This document shows positions 32,984 through 39,698 of a DNA stretch of 39,698 nucleotides, one piece after another. Position 1 is the stretch's first letter; the number at the start of each line of letters is the position of its first letter. The notes under the pieces were generated by a model. That model ran no database searches and was not told where the DNA came from. It saw only the letters and a program-made list of their open reading frames with translations. The stretch is from Candidatus Zapsychrus exili (GTDB lineage: Bacteria > Omnitrophota > Gorgyraeia > Zapsychrales > Zapsychraceae). The stretch covers positions 1 through 39,698 of the forward strand of contig JAVCCJ010000014.1 of NCBI GenBank assembly GCA_030765585.1, in the 5' to 3' direction. The translations under genes were made by a program, and so were the position numbers.

Positions 32984-33428
32984 TCCTTCTCCCCCTTGGG
33001 GAGAAGACCTGTCTTCCCGCAGGGAAGACAGAGATGAGGGGTTTTTAAGCGATTTTTATTTCATCCTCTATTGATTTGTAGATACCCTCTATGTTTTCTA
33101 ATATTTCTTTGTTGCTAAATCTTATTACCTTAATTCCATATTTTGATAATACTTTTGTTCTTATTTTGTCCTTCTTTATTTCTTCATCTTCATAGTGTTG
33201 TCCGCCATCAGATTCTATGCAAAGCTTATATTTTGGACAATAAAAATCTAATATATAATTATCAACAGGATGCTGTCTTCTAAATTTGATTCCATTTAAT
33301 CTGCGAGAACGTAATAAAAACCATAATTTTTGTTCAGTATCAGTTTGATTCTTTCTAAGACTCCTGCATATTTTAATGTTGTTTCGCTTCATCCCCTCAT
33401 CCTAACCTTCTCCCCAAAGGGGAGAAGG
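32984..33428. mobile_element. DUF559 nuclease cassette bounded by inverted hairpin repeats
   Basis: Left end: hairpin CTTCTCCCC-CTT-GGGGAGAAG (about 32986-33006), a second hairpin TGTCTTCCC-GCA-GGGAAGACA (33010-33030), then GATGAGGGG (33033-33041). Right end, inverted: CCCCTCATCC (33393-33402) and hairpin CCTTCTCCCC-AAA-GGGGAGAAGG (33406-33428). The single gene inside ends and starts within a few bases of the repeats. The right-hand repeat places GATGAGGGG directly before the ATG. Confidence 0.75.
33045..33392 (-). CDS. DUF559 (Vsr/MTES_1575-like) endonuclease-domain protein
   Basis: A 115-residue protein of the DUF559 family, a PD-(D/E)XK-type nuclease fold related to very-short-patch-repair enzymes. 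Motifs: RSLRKNQTDTEQKLWFLLRSRRL, KFRRQHPVDNYILDFYC (D49) and KLCIESDGGQHYED (E60, D62), followed by GIKVIRFSNKEIL. DUF559 genes are often found alone between CCCCTCA...CTCCCC repeats in many bacteria, as here. The nuclease activity and any role in moving the repeat are inference. Its ATG abuts the right repeat. Confidence 0.9.
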   Translation of the reverse strand: MKRNNIKICRSLRKNQTDTEQKLWFLLRSRRLNGIKFRRQHPVDNYILDFYCPKYKLCIESDGGQHYEDEEIKKDKIRTKVLSKYGIKVIRFSNKEILENIEGIYKSIEDEIKIA

Positions 33429-33550
33429 AATTCCTATAGATATTGTTTTAGAAGCTTGGGGGACATACTAGCTCTTTCTTTACTTTACTAATAACCGATT
33501 ACTTTCTCTACCACTTTATCACTAGCGAGCTATCAAGCGAGTGGTATTAC
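33429..33550. other. Non-coding gap between the DUF559 cassette and pepA
   Basis: I see no gene. It holds AAGCTTGGGGGACATAC and a loose inverted pair ACCACT ... AGTGGT (about 33508-33543) without a T run, so it is not a convincing terminator. Confidence 0.3.
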
Positions 33551-34966
33551 TTATTTCATCAAATAATCCGTAAGCAACCTTACTCCTGCACCTGTTGCTC
33601 CATATCCAAAATACATTCTCTCTCCTGATTCGACAAATGCAGCACCAGCAATATCTAGATGCGCCCATTTAGTCGGATGCGCAAATTGTCTTAAAAACTC
33701 GGCCGCTGTTATTGTACCGCCCGTGCCTTTTGGATAACCGGTATTCTTTATATCAGCTATTTGCGACTTAACAGAGTCTGCTAACTCTTTATAGTTGGGC
33801 AATCTCCACGCCCTGTCGTCAGTTTTATGAGCTGACCTAAGAAGTTTGTTAGCTAGCACATCATCTGTTGAAACTAGACCTGTATAATCATTTGCAAGTG
33901 CAACAGAAACCGCACCTGTTAAAGTTGCTATATCAATAATCTTAGATGGTGAGTAATTTTTGTTTATATAACTAATAGCATCAGCTAACACTAATCTGCC
34001 TTCTGCGTCTGTGTTTGCCACTTCAACTGTTTTGCCAGAATAGCTTTTTATAACATCACCTGGCTTATATGCATCTGGGCCTATTGTATTTTCAGCTAAA
34101 CCGCAAACAAACAAAATATTCTTTTTTAAATTAAGCGCGATAGTGTTCTTCAATGTTCCTACAACCGCTGCTGTACCTCCCATATCCTGACGCATAGATT
34201 CCATATATCCTGTTGGTTTTAAATTTAATCCACCAGTGTCATATGTAACGCCTTTACCAATAATGGCTTGATACTTATCCTTTTTTGTACCACCTGCATA
34301 TTTTATAACTATCAATTTAGGATCTTTATTGCTTCCTTGATTAACAGCCAAATGAAGATTAAGTCCGGCAACTTTTAATTCTTTCTTTCCTAGAATTTCA
34401 AGCGTTATATTTTTACTATCTTTTGTTATGTTCTTTATGGTCTCTTCAACATAACTTGCTGTTACTGTGTCTGCATTATCGTTTACTAGATCTCGAGCGA
34501 AGTTTACCCCTTCGCATATCTTTATGCGATCTTCAAACGGCTTCTTCTTTTTAACAGCAATAAAAATATTTTTATTATAAACTGACTTATCTTCTTCTTG
34601 TTTTGTTTTGTATTTTCTCCAAACGTAAGTTCCTATAAGCACAGCTTCTATGATTGCCTCAACGTGAGTATCGTTTTCTAAAGAAGAAATAACTTCTATA
34701 TCTTCGACTTTACTCAAATACGGAGAAAGTAGAGCTTTCTTTACTAGAATTCTTAAAGATGTCAAAGACAACTCTTTTTTAGCACCTATTCCAACTAAAA
34801 GAATGGTCGTATTGTTTTTTACAACAGGAAAAATTTCTCCTTCATCTGCTGTAAAAGTTTTAGGAATTAAGGATGCTGCTACTTTCGAAACTTTCTTAGT
34901 TTTATCTACAAGAAGTATTGCTGCCCGCTTATCGAATTTTGGTGAATTTGTAAATTTAATAGTCAT
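33551..34966 (-). CDS. pepA: Leucyl aminopeptidase (M17)
   Basis: A 471-residue M17 cytosolic aminopeptidase with two metal ions. An N-terminal macro-like domain of ~160 residues is followed by the catalytic domain: VGKGVTYDTGGLNLKP-type motif (GKGVTYDTGGLNLKPTGYM at ~235-253) with RQDMGGTAAV, and the signature NTDAEGRLVLADA. The C-terminal GYGATGAGVRLL is typical. It begins 6 nt after the gltA stop with GAGGG ~10 nt upstream of the ATG, so is co-transcribed with citrate synthase. PepA of E. coli also binds DNA at cer sites; nothing here tests that. Confidence 0.93.
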   Translation of the reverse strand: MTIKFTNSPKFDKRAAILLVDKTKKVSKVAASLIPKTFTADEGEIFPVVKNNTTILLVGIGAKKELSLTSLRILVKKALLSPYLSKVEDIEVISSLENDTHVEAIIEAVLIGTYVWRKYKTKQEEDKSVYNKNIFIAVKKKKPFEDRIKICEGVNFARDLVNDNADTVTASYVEETIKNITKDSKNITLEILGKKELKVAGLNLHLAVNQGSNKDPKLIVIKYAGGTKKDKYQAIIGKGVTYDTGGLNLKPTGYMESMRQDMGGTAAVVGTLKNTIALNLKKNILFVCGLAENTIGPDAYKPGDVIKSYSGKTVEVANTDAEGRLVLADAISYINKNYSPSKIIDIATLTGAVSVALANDYTGLVSTDDVLANKLLRSAHKTDDRAWRLPNYKELADSVKSQIADIKNTGYPKGTGGTITAAEFLRQFAHPTKWAHLDIAGAAFVESGERMYFGYGATGAGVRLLTDYLMK

Positions 34967-34972
34967 ATCGTA

Positions 34973-36313
34973 TTATCCCTCGTGAGTACCAAAGGTGTGC
35001 TCTTTTTCATACATATATTTTCTAGCACCAATTGGTACATACTCTTGGCTTTTAATTCCAGTATAAATTTGACGAGGTCTGCCTATTCTCGCTTTTGGAT
35101 TAGATAACATCTCTTTCCAATGCGCTATCCATCCTGGAAGTCTTGCTATTGCAAACATAACAGGAAACATATTCATAGGTATTCCTATTGCCCTATAAAT
35201 AATTCCGCTATAGAAATCAACGTTTGGATACAGTTTTCTTTCTATGAAATAACTATCTTTTAAAGCTATTTCTTCTAATTGTTTTGCAAGGTCTAAAAGA
35301 GGATCATCTATTCCTAATTTTTTAAGAAGTTCGTCTGCGCTTTTCTTTATAATCTTTGCGCGAGGATCAAAATTCTTATAGACTCTGTGACCAAATCCCA
35401 TTAAACGAAACTTATCTTTAGGATCTTTAGCTTTATTTACATACTTTTTAAGGTCCCCACCATTTCTTACGATATCTTCTAGCATCTCGATAACGCCTTG
35501 ATTTGCTCCACCGTGAAGTGGCCCCCAAAGTGCATTTATTGCAGCTGATACAGATGCAAATAAATTTGCCCAGGAACTACCTACTAATCTTACTGTTGAT
35601 GTACTACAATTTTGTTCGTGATCAGCGTGAAGAATAAACAGTGTTTCTAAGGCTCTTACGACAACATCATGAATTTCATATTGCTTTGCAGGAGATGAAA
35701 ACATCATATTTAGGAAGTTAGGTATGTATTTTAAATCATGGCGAGGATATACGTATGGTTCGCCTATTGATTTTTTGTACGAGAACGCACAAATTGTTCT
35801 GACTTTTGATAAAAGTTCAACCACGCAAAGATCAATATCTTCTTTTGTTGGATTTGATTTAACTAACTCTGGATAATAACCAGATAAAGACCCTATCATA
35901 GCCGAAAGTATGCCCATAGGATGAGCAGAATATGGATAGCCGTTAAAGAAATCTTTCATTCCTTCATGAATCATTGCCTGTTCCGTAAATGAACGAGAAA
36001 ATCTTTCAAGCTCACCTTGCGTAGGAAGATGTCCGTAAATTATTAAATATGCTGTTTCTATAAAAGTGGATTTCTTAGCTAATCTCTCAATTGGAATACC
36101 TCTATAACGCAATATACCTTTTTCGCCATCTAAAAAGGTAATGTTACTTGTACAAGAACCCGTGTTTCCAAAGCCATTATCTAGCGTTATATGTGCGGTT
36201 TCGTTTCTTAAATTTGATATATCAATGGCACGCTCTCCTTGAGTTCCTATAATAATAGGGAAATTATAGGTTTTTCCATCTAATATAATTTTTGCTGTTT
36301 CTTTTTTTGCCAT
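34973..36313 (-). CDS. gltA: Citrate synthase
   Basis: 446 residues, the type II (hexameric, E. coli-like) size. An N-terminal beta domain (AKIILDGKTYNFPIIIGTQGE) is followed by catalytic His in HADHEQNCSTSTVRLVG, GPLHGGANQGVIEML (second His) and GFGHRVYKNFDPRA; the catalytic Asp is in YPNVDFYSGIIYRAIGIP. GGAGG lies just before the ATG. A near-consensus promoter is ~70-100 nt upstream. It starts the gltA-pepA run. With AcnA and FumC it supplies part of the TCA cycle; no isocitrate dehydrogenase is in the window. Confidence 0.96.
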   Translation of the reverse strand: MAKKETAKIILDGKTYNFPIIIGTQGERAIDISNLRNETAHITLDNGFGNTGSCTSNITFLDGEKGILRYRGIPIERLAKKSTFIETAYLIIYGHLPTQGELERFSRSFTEQAMIHEGMKDFFNGYPYSAHPMGILSAMIGSLSGYYPELVKSNPTKEDIDLCVVELLSKVRTICAFSYKKSIGEPYVYPRHDLKYIPNFLNMMFSSPAKQYEIHDVVVRALETLFILHADHEQNCSTSTVRLVGSSWANLFASVSAAINALWGPLHGGANQGVIEMLEDIVRNGGDLKKYVNKAKDPKDKFRLMGFGHRVYKNFDPRAKIIKKSADELLKKLGIDDPLLDLAKQLEEIALKDSYFIERKLYPNVDFYSGIIYRAIGIPMNMFPVMFAIARLPGWIAHWKEMLSNPKARIGRPRQIYTGIKSQEYVPIGARKYMYEKEHTFGTHEG

Positions 36314-36384
36314 GTTTCCTCCAAATATTTTTTTATTACTATATTAATAGTTATATAAATATGAATATTTTCTAAAGAGTGGAT

Positions 36385-36413
36385 ATTATAGTATAAAAGG
36401 TCTTTAAAGGCAA
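36385..36413 (-). promoter_or_regulatory. Promoter of gltA
   Basis: On the minus strand: TTGCCT (36413-36408), 17 nt, TATAAT (36390-36385). The start near 36378 gives a leader of ~65 nt. Confidence 0.75.
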
Positions 36414-36423
36414 GGAATGAATG

Positions 36424-36537
36424 CGTAGGGGCGGGGTCTCATCCCCGCCAGTTATCCAAATACAATTGTTTATTATTATTCGTAGGGGCTGGGTTTCCCC
36501 GCCCATTACTCGGGCGAGGTGACCTCACCCCTACATT
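36424..36537. repeat. Two GTAGGGG-type repeats in tandem
   Basis: A short copy, CGTAGGGGCGGGGTCTCAT with CCCCGCC (36424-36449), forms hairpin GGCGGGG/CCCCGCC. A full copy (about 36481-36535) runs CGTAGGGGCTGGGTTTCCCC to GGGCGAGGTGACCTCACCCC then TACA. The full copy ends at the stop codon of the DUF5989 gene. The orientation is the same as at 28.0 and 30.8 kb. Confidence 0.75.
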
Positions 36538-36696
36538 TTAAAACAACGTGTAGATAAATGGAGATAAAGCTGAACTCTGAGTTATAACAATAAGCAGGCT
36601 TAAGATGCCTAAAATAATTACTATAGGAAGCAGCCAATATCGTTTTCTTATTCTTATGAAATCCCAAAACTCTTTTAAAATAGATAATTTAGACAT
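36538..36696 (-). CDS. DUF5989-type small membrane protein
   Basis: A 52-residue protein: a charged amphipathic N-terminus (MSKLSILKEFWDFIRIRKRY), one membrane helix (WLLPIVIILGILSLLIVIT) and a short tail SSALSPFIYTLF. This matches the small DUF5989 proteins that accompany SxtJ and NodU/CmcH-type carbamoyltransferases. The ATG at 36696 lies 13 nt after the SxtJ stop, with AAAGGACA just upstream. Function unknown; it probably forms part of a membrane complex with SxtJ. Confidence 0.82.
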   Translation of the reverse strand: MSKLSILKEFWDFIRIRKRYWLLPIVIILGILSLLIVITQSSALSPFIYTLF

Positions 36697-36709
36697 GTTG
36701 TCCTTTCGA

Positions 36710-37111
36710 TTAAAACTGCTGTTCTAATCGCACCTTATCAGGCGCATCTTCTTTTTTCTTTTTTATCCAGTATGATTCAGCCGCTTTATCTTGTTTTTCG
36801 TGTAAAATATCTTTCTTCAGCAGCCTTATTATTATGCCAACGAGCCCAAATGCTAAGTAAAATACAATCGAAAGCAATATTCCGGTTACTATGTTTCCTA
36901 TGAAATGCGCCATTTTCATCCATTTTATATAGAATGGCTTTAGATTTTTCACATTCGTAAATGATACAGCCAAAAAACCAAGAGCAGCAAAAAGCAAGAT
37001 TGCGCTCAATGTTCCAAATCCGTGTTTCACATATAAGCGCGTGCCTATAAAACCCAGTATGGCAGTAAGACCATATCCAAATACTAATAAATTTTTACGT
37101 TCTTTATTCAT
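36710..37111 (-). CDS. SxtJ family membrane protein
   Basis: 133 residues, three to four hydrophobic segments: NLLVFGYGLTAILGFIGTRLY, LSAILLFAALGFLAVSF and IGNIVTGILLSIVFYLAFGLVGIIIRLL, then a charged tail (KKDILHEKQDKAAESYWIKKKKED). KWMKMAHFIGNIVT and the ESYWIKK end are SxtJ-family features. SxtJ was named in saxitoxin clusters but is common beside carbamoyltransferases elsewhere; its role is not established. It lies between the carbamoyltransferase and DUF5989 on the same strand. Confidence 0.85.
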   Translation of the reverse strand: MNKERKNLLVFGYGLTAILGFIGTRLYVKHGFGTLSAILLFAALGFLAVSFTNVKNLKPFYIKWMKMAHFIGNIVTGILLSIVFYLAFGLVGIIIRLLKKDILHEKQDKAAESYWIKKKKEDAPDKVRLEQQF

Positions 37112-37134
37112 GATAAATTTCCAAATATTCTTGT

Positions 37135-37260
37135 TATTGCCAGCCCCTAAGGGCGCGGCAATCTACTTTATTGAGATTCCTGTCTCCGCAAAGAGACGTG
37201 GTCCCAACGGGACTTTACGTCTCCGCTTACGCTCCGCAGGAATGACAGAGTTTTTTACTT
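37135..37260. repeat. Composite hairpin repeat between carbamoyltransferase and SxtJ
   Basis: Several nested stem-loops: GCCAGCCCCTAAGGGCGC, GAGATTCCTGTC ... CAGGAATGACA outer pairing, GTCTC...GAGAC and GTCCC...GGGAC inside. It looks like a REP/MITE-like intergenic element; a fragment of the same type may lie at 4172-4196. No coding potential beyond short chance frames. Confidence 0.6.
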
Positions 37261-37264
37261 TTTC

Positions 37265-37292
37265 TTAACCCTTATACCTTAAGCCTTAATCC
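37265..37292. repeat. Single heptad array
   Basis: TTAACCC, TTATACC, TTAAGCC, TTAATCC: four heptads in register. I see no clear inverted partner nearby, so this may be a one-arm remnant of the family seen at the other junctions. It resembles the right arms at 1441-1468 and 25175-25195. Confidence 0.5.
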
Positions 37293-37343
37293 TTGCGCTT
37301 AATCCATCACCCCAATTTCCCAATAACCACATACCTTTTATTT

Positions 37344-39188
37344 TTAGTCCAGCACTCTCGATATTTCCTCTAATTTGTATTTATCTTTGCTTGTCTGGTC
37401 TTTTTTTGCAAACAAATACGGGCCCATAACTAGATAATCCATTTCAGTACACATAAAGCATCTATATGCATCTTCTGGAGTACAAACAATAGGCTCTCCT
37501 CTCACATTAAATGAAGTATTTATAATTACAGGACAACCAGTAAGTTTGTCAAATTCATTTATTATCTTGTAGTAAAGTGGATTTGTGTCCTCTGTTACTG
37601 ATTGAATACGAGCAGAATAGTCTACATGTGTTATAGCTGGTATAGACGAGCGTTTAACTTTTAGCTTCTCTACACCTTCTTTTTTTATGTTTCTTGATTC
37701 TTTATTTATTTTATTTTCATTCACATCGCAAACAAGCAACATGTACGGGCTCTTAGTCTTTATATCAAAATAATTTTCAAGCTTTTCTTCTAAAACGCTT
37801 GGTGCAAATGGACGAAAAGATTCTCTAAACTTTATCTTTAAGTTCATCTTGGATTGCATATCCTCTGATCTGGCATCCCCTATTATGCTTCTTGCGCCTA
37901 ATGCCCTGGGACCAAATTCCATTCTTCCGTTAAAAAGTCCGACAACATTTTGTTCGTCTATTAATTGAGCGACTTTTTTAGCTAGATCATCTTCTGAGAA
38001 CTTAATACAAGACCCATCGTTTTCTAAAACAAAGGCTTCTGTTTCTTTTTCATACGCTGGTCCTAAATATGTTCCTTTTTGCAAATCGTCTTTACCATTA
38101 ACCTCTCTTTTGTTGTCTAAGTAATGGTGCCATCCCATAAACGCAGCGCCTAAAGCTCCGCCAGCATCTCCTGCCGCTGGTTGTATCCAAATATTTTTAA
38201 ATTTACTCTCTCTTAAAATCTTACCATTACCAACGCAATTTAAAGCAACGCCACCTGCTAAACATAGATTATCTGAACCTGTTATATCATAAAGATGGTC
38301 GGCGCATTTAAGCATCACCTCTTCTGTAACTGCCTGAATTGAGCGCGCTATATCCATATCTTTTTGTCTAATTTGAGATTCTGGTTTTCTTGGAGGTCCA
38401 TCAAAAAGTTCATGAAAACGGTTGTTTGTCATAGTAAGGCCTGCTGGGAAATCGAAATACTTCATATTTAATCTGAAAGAACCGTCAGCTTTAATATCTA
38501 TAAGATTTTCTTTTATTATATTTACGTACTTTGGCTCTCCGAAAGGCGCGAGTCCCATAAGTTTATACTCGCCGGAGTTAACTCTAAATCCTGCATAATA
38601 GGTAAACGCTGAGTAAAGAAGACCTAAGGAATGTGGAAAGTCTATCTCTTCTAGCAACTCAATTTTATTGGTTTTTCCCTTACCTAAACTTGTGGTGGTC
38701 CATTCTCCAACGCCATCCATTGTAAGTATTGCAGCTTCAGGAAATGGTGATGGGAAGAATGCTGATGCGGCATGTGATTGATGATGCTCAGAAAATAATA
38801 TTAAGGGGTACGACCCCTTTAAAGGGGTCGTACCCCTTTGGGCTAATTCTTCTTTTATATGCTCTTTTAGAAAGATTTTATCTTTAAGCCATAGTGGCAT
38901 CGCCTTTAGAAATGATCTTATGCCAAAAGGAGCATATCTTATGTAGGTTAAAAGAATTCTTTCAAATTTAAGAAATGGTTTATCATAAAACGTAACAAAA
39001 TTTATATCAGCCGTTGTTATACCAGCCTCTGAGAGACAGTATTCTATTGCATTACGAGGAAATGAAAAGTCATGCTTCTTTCTTGTAAATCGCTCTTCTT
39101 GTGCAGCAGCAACAATCTCTCCATCTTTTAGAAGAGCTGTTGCGCTGTCATGATAATATGCTGAAATTCCTAATATATAATTGTTCAT
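37344..39188 (-). CDS. NodU/CmcH-type carbamoyltransferase with an in-frame palindromic insert
   Basis: A 614-residue O-carbamoyltransferase that transfers a carbamoyl group from carbamoyl phosphate (through an adenylate) to a sugar or similar hydroxyl. N-terminal domain: ILGISAYYHDSATALL, EERFTRKKHD, EHHQSHAASAFF (H135, H136, H139 metal site) and TMDGVGEWTT. C-terminal domain: GLFNGRMEFGPRALGARSIIGDAR and GCPVIINTSFNVRGEPIV. Residues 118-128 (RGTTPLKGSYP) are encoded by a perfect 36-bp palindrome lying just before the metal-binding strand. With SxtJ and DUF5989 downstream it forms a module often found in polysaccharide or glycoconjugate loci; the acceptor is unknown. No clear ribosome site. 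Confidence 0.92.
   Translation of the reverse strand: MNNYILGISAYYHDSATALLKDGEIVAAAQEERFTRKKHDFSFPRNAIEYCLSEAGITTADINFVTFYDKPFLKFERILLTYIRYAPFGIRSFLKAMPLWLKDKIFLKEHIKEELAQRGTTPLKGSYPLILFSEHHQSHAASAFFPSPFPEAAILTMDGVGEWTTTSLGKGKTNKIELLEEIDFPHSLGLLYSAFTYYAGFRVNSGEYKLMGLAPFGEPKYVNIIKENLIDIKADGSFRLNMKYFDFPAGLTMTNNRFHELFDGPPRKPESQIRQKDMDIARSIQAVTEEVMLKCADHLYDITGSDNLCLAGGVALNCVGNGKILRESKFKNIWIQPAAGDAGGALGAAFMGWHHYLDNKREVNGKDDLQKGTYLGPAYEKETEAFVLENDGSCIKFSEDDLAKKVAQLIDEQNVVGLFNGRMEFGPRALGARSIIGDARSEDMQSKMNLKIKFRESFRPFAPSVLEEKLENYFDIKTKSPYMLLVCDVNENKINKESRNIKKEGVEKLKVKRSSIPAITHVDYSARIQSVTEDTNPLYYKIINEFDKLTGCPVIINTSFNVRGEPIVCTPEDAYRCFMCTEMDYLVMGPYLFAKKDQTSKDKYKLEEISRVLD
38803..38838. repeat. Perfect 36-bp palindrome inside the carbamoyltransferase gene
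   Basis: AAGGGGTACGACCCCTTT joined to its exact reverse complement AAAGGGGTCGTACCCCTT. Its length is a multiple of three; it adds 12 codons without a stop or frameshift. Confidence 0.95.
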
Positions 39189-39268
39189 AATTTATTAAAA
39201 GTTTAAAGGAAAAGGTGTATGTGGGTTTTGAAACTTGATACTTCCTTACCTGCCAGTAGACAGGAAAC
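39189..39268. other. Gap between coiled-coil and carbamoyltransferase genes
   Basis: A short imperfect hairpin ACCTGCCAGTAGACAGGA (about 39249-39264) resembles common dispersed CCTGCC...GGCAGG repeats. No terminator T run or promoter is convincing. Confidence 0.35.
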
Positions 39269-39698
39269 TTATTTTTTTAAGCTTTCGTTCTCTTTTCTTA
39301 AGCCCTCTATTTCGTGAAGCAAACCTTCTTGTTCTTTCTTTAGATACTCAACAGAAGACTTCTTTTCGTTATTATCGTTTAGAAGTCCCTTTATTCTGTT
39401 GTTTAAATTTTTCTCTATTTCATCTCTCTCATTATTAATAGTAATGACTTGATTTTCTAGAATTTTGATTCTACCGCCTAGCCTATTGTTTAAGTCCGCC
39501 GCATCATCAACCATCTTTTGCTTTAAAGAAGCGATTGTGCTATCTAAATTTTCTTTATCACTTGTTAACAAATTTATTATCTTATTTAAATTTGTTTCAC
39601 TTTTCTTAAGATGCTTTATTTCTTTTTCTTTGTTAGAGTCAGAGCTTTTTAAAATAGATATCTCTTGTTTTAATGAGTCTATCTCTTCGTTTAATTTG
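39269..39698 (-). CDS. Coiled-coil protein, C-terminal part (5' end beyond window)
   Basis: At least 143 residues are open to the right-hand edge, so the gene starts outside the window; the TTG at 39571 is not the true start. The sequence is a near-continuous coiled coil: KLNEEIDSLKQEISILKSS, KEKEIKHLKKSETNLNKII, DSTIASLKQKMVDDAADLNN, RIKILENQVITINNERDEIEK and a Lys/Glu-rich end ESLKK. Regular leucine/isoleucine spacing and the absence of Cys or a fold motif prevent a functional call. It may be a structural or polysaccharide-export-associated protein by its position before the carbamoyltransferase, but this is guesswork. Confidence 0.75.
   Translation of the reverse strand, partial: KLNEEIDSLKQEISILKSSDSNKEKEIKHLKKSETNLNKIINLLTSDKENLDSTIASLKQKMVDDAADLNNRLGGRIKILENQVITINNERDEIEKNLNNRIKGLLNDNNEKKSSVEYLKKEQEGLLHEIEGLRKENESLKK

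Noticed and set aside
33508-33543. Terminator after pepA from ACCACT ... AGTGGT
   Set aside because: The stem is short, the loop long, and no T run follows on the minus strand.

Overview
The window is AT-rich (roughly one third G+C by eye) bacterial chromosome, densely packed with housekeeping genes. The mix suggests an uncultured Gram-negative anaerobe, perhaps Omnitrophota-like: an rnf operon headed by an RseC-type gene, several S23 (23S rRNA intervening-sequence) four-helix-bundle genes, and a carbamoyltransferase/SxtJ/DUF5989 module. This is inference from gene content; no rRNA, tRNA, CRISPR array or recognisable transposase was seen.

Layout. 1-1.4 kb: end of ilvB and ilvN (valine/isoleucine), closed by a strong terminator. 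1.5-4.1 kb, minus: bioB, trxB and a shortened MenA-like membrane protein. 4.2-6.0 kb, plus: a 606-residue conserved-looking protein of unknown function. 6.1-7.7 kb, minus: thiC from a promoter that predicts a leaderless mRNA. 7.9-8.5 kb, plus: an MBL-fold hydrolase. 8.5-11.9 kb, minus: a tandem pair of Na+/phosphate transporters with PhoU tails. 12.1-16.5 kb, minus: leuC-(S23)-leuD-aroC-SDR from a good promoter. 16.6-19.2 kb: acnA. 19.4-20.9 kb, plus: a B12-binding radical SAM enzyme. 20.9-22.8 kb, minus: a response regulator, exonuclease III, a CheX-like protein and a one-helix membrane protein. 22.9-30.2 kb, minus: flavodoxin, rseC, rnfB-C-D-G-E-A. 30.3-30.6 kb: a PilZ protein. 30.8-36.3 kb, minus: gltA, pepA, a DUF559 nuclease cassette, slipin and fumC. 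36.5-39.7 kb, minus: a coiled-coil protein (cut by the edge), carbamoyltransferase, SxtJ and a 52-residue DUF5989 protein. Together these give branched-chain amino acid, chorismate, biotin and thiamin synthesis, part of the TCA cycle (GltA, AcnA, FumC) and Rnf ion-motive electron transport.

The most striking signal is not a housekeeping gene. At least eight gene junctions carry an inverted pair of short arrays built of exact 7-nt units; a ninth has a single array. Within a locus the two arms resemble each other as reverse complements, but unit sequences differ between loci (ATGTCAA, CCCTAAA, GACTAAC, AAACCCG, GGTxTAA and so on). Three pairs enclose one S23 four-helix-bundle gene and nothing else; five are empty, and one of these carries a terminator in its loop. 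The arrays often supply the last codons and stop of the neighbouring gene. This looks like a family of S23-bearing cassettes with gene-less derivatives that settles between operon genes, saturating the rnf operon. A second cassette type, a DUF559 nuclease between inverted hairpin repeats, lies at 33 kb. Other dispersed repeats include a 36-bp perfect palindrome inserted in frame in the carbamoyltransferase, GTAGGGG...CCCCTACA elements (one forms the fumC stop codon), and GGTGCCTGGCACC repeats, one of which encodes the ThiC C-terminus.
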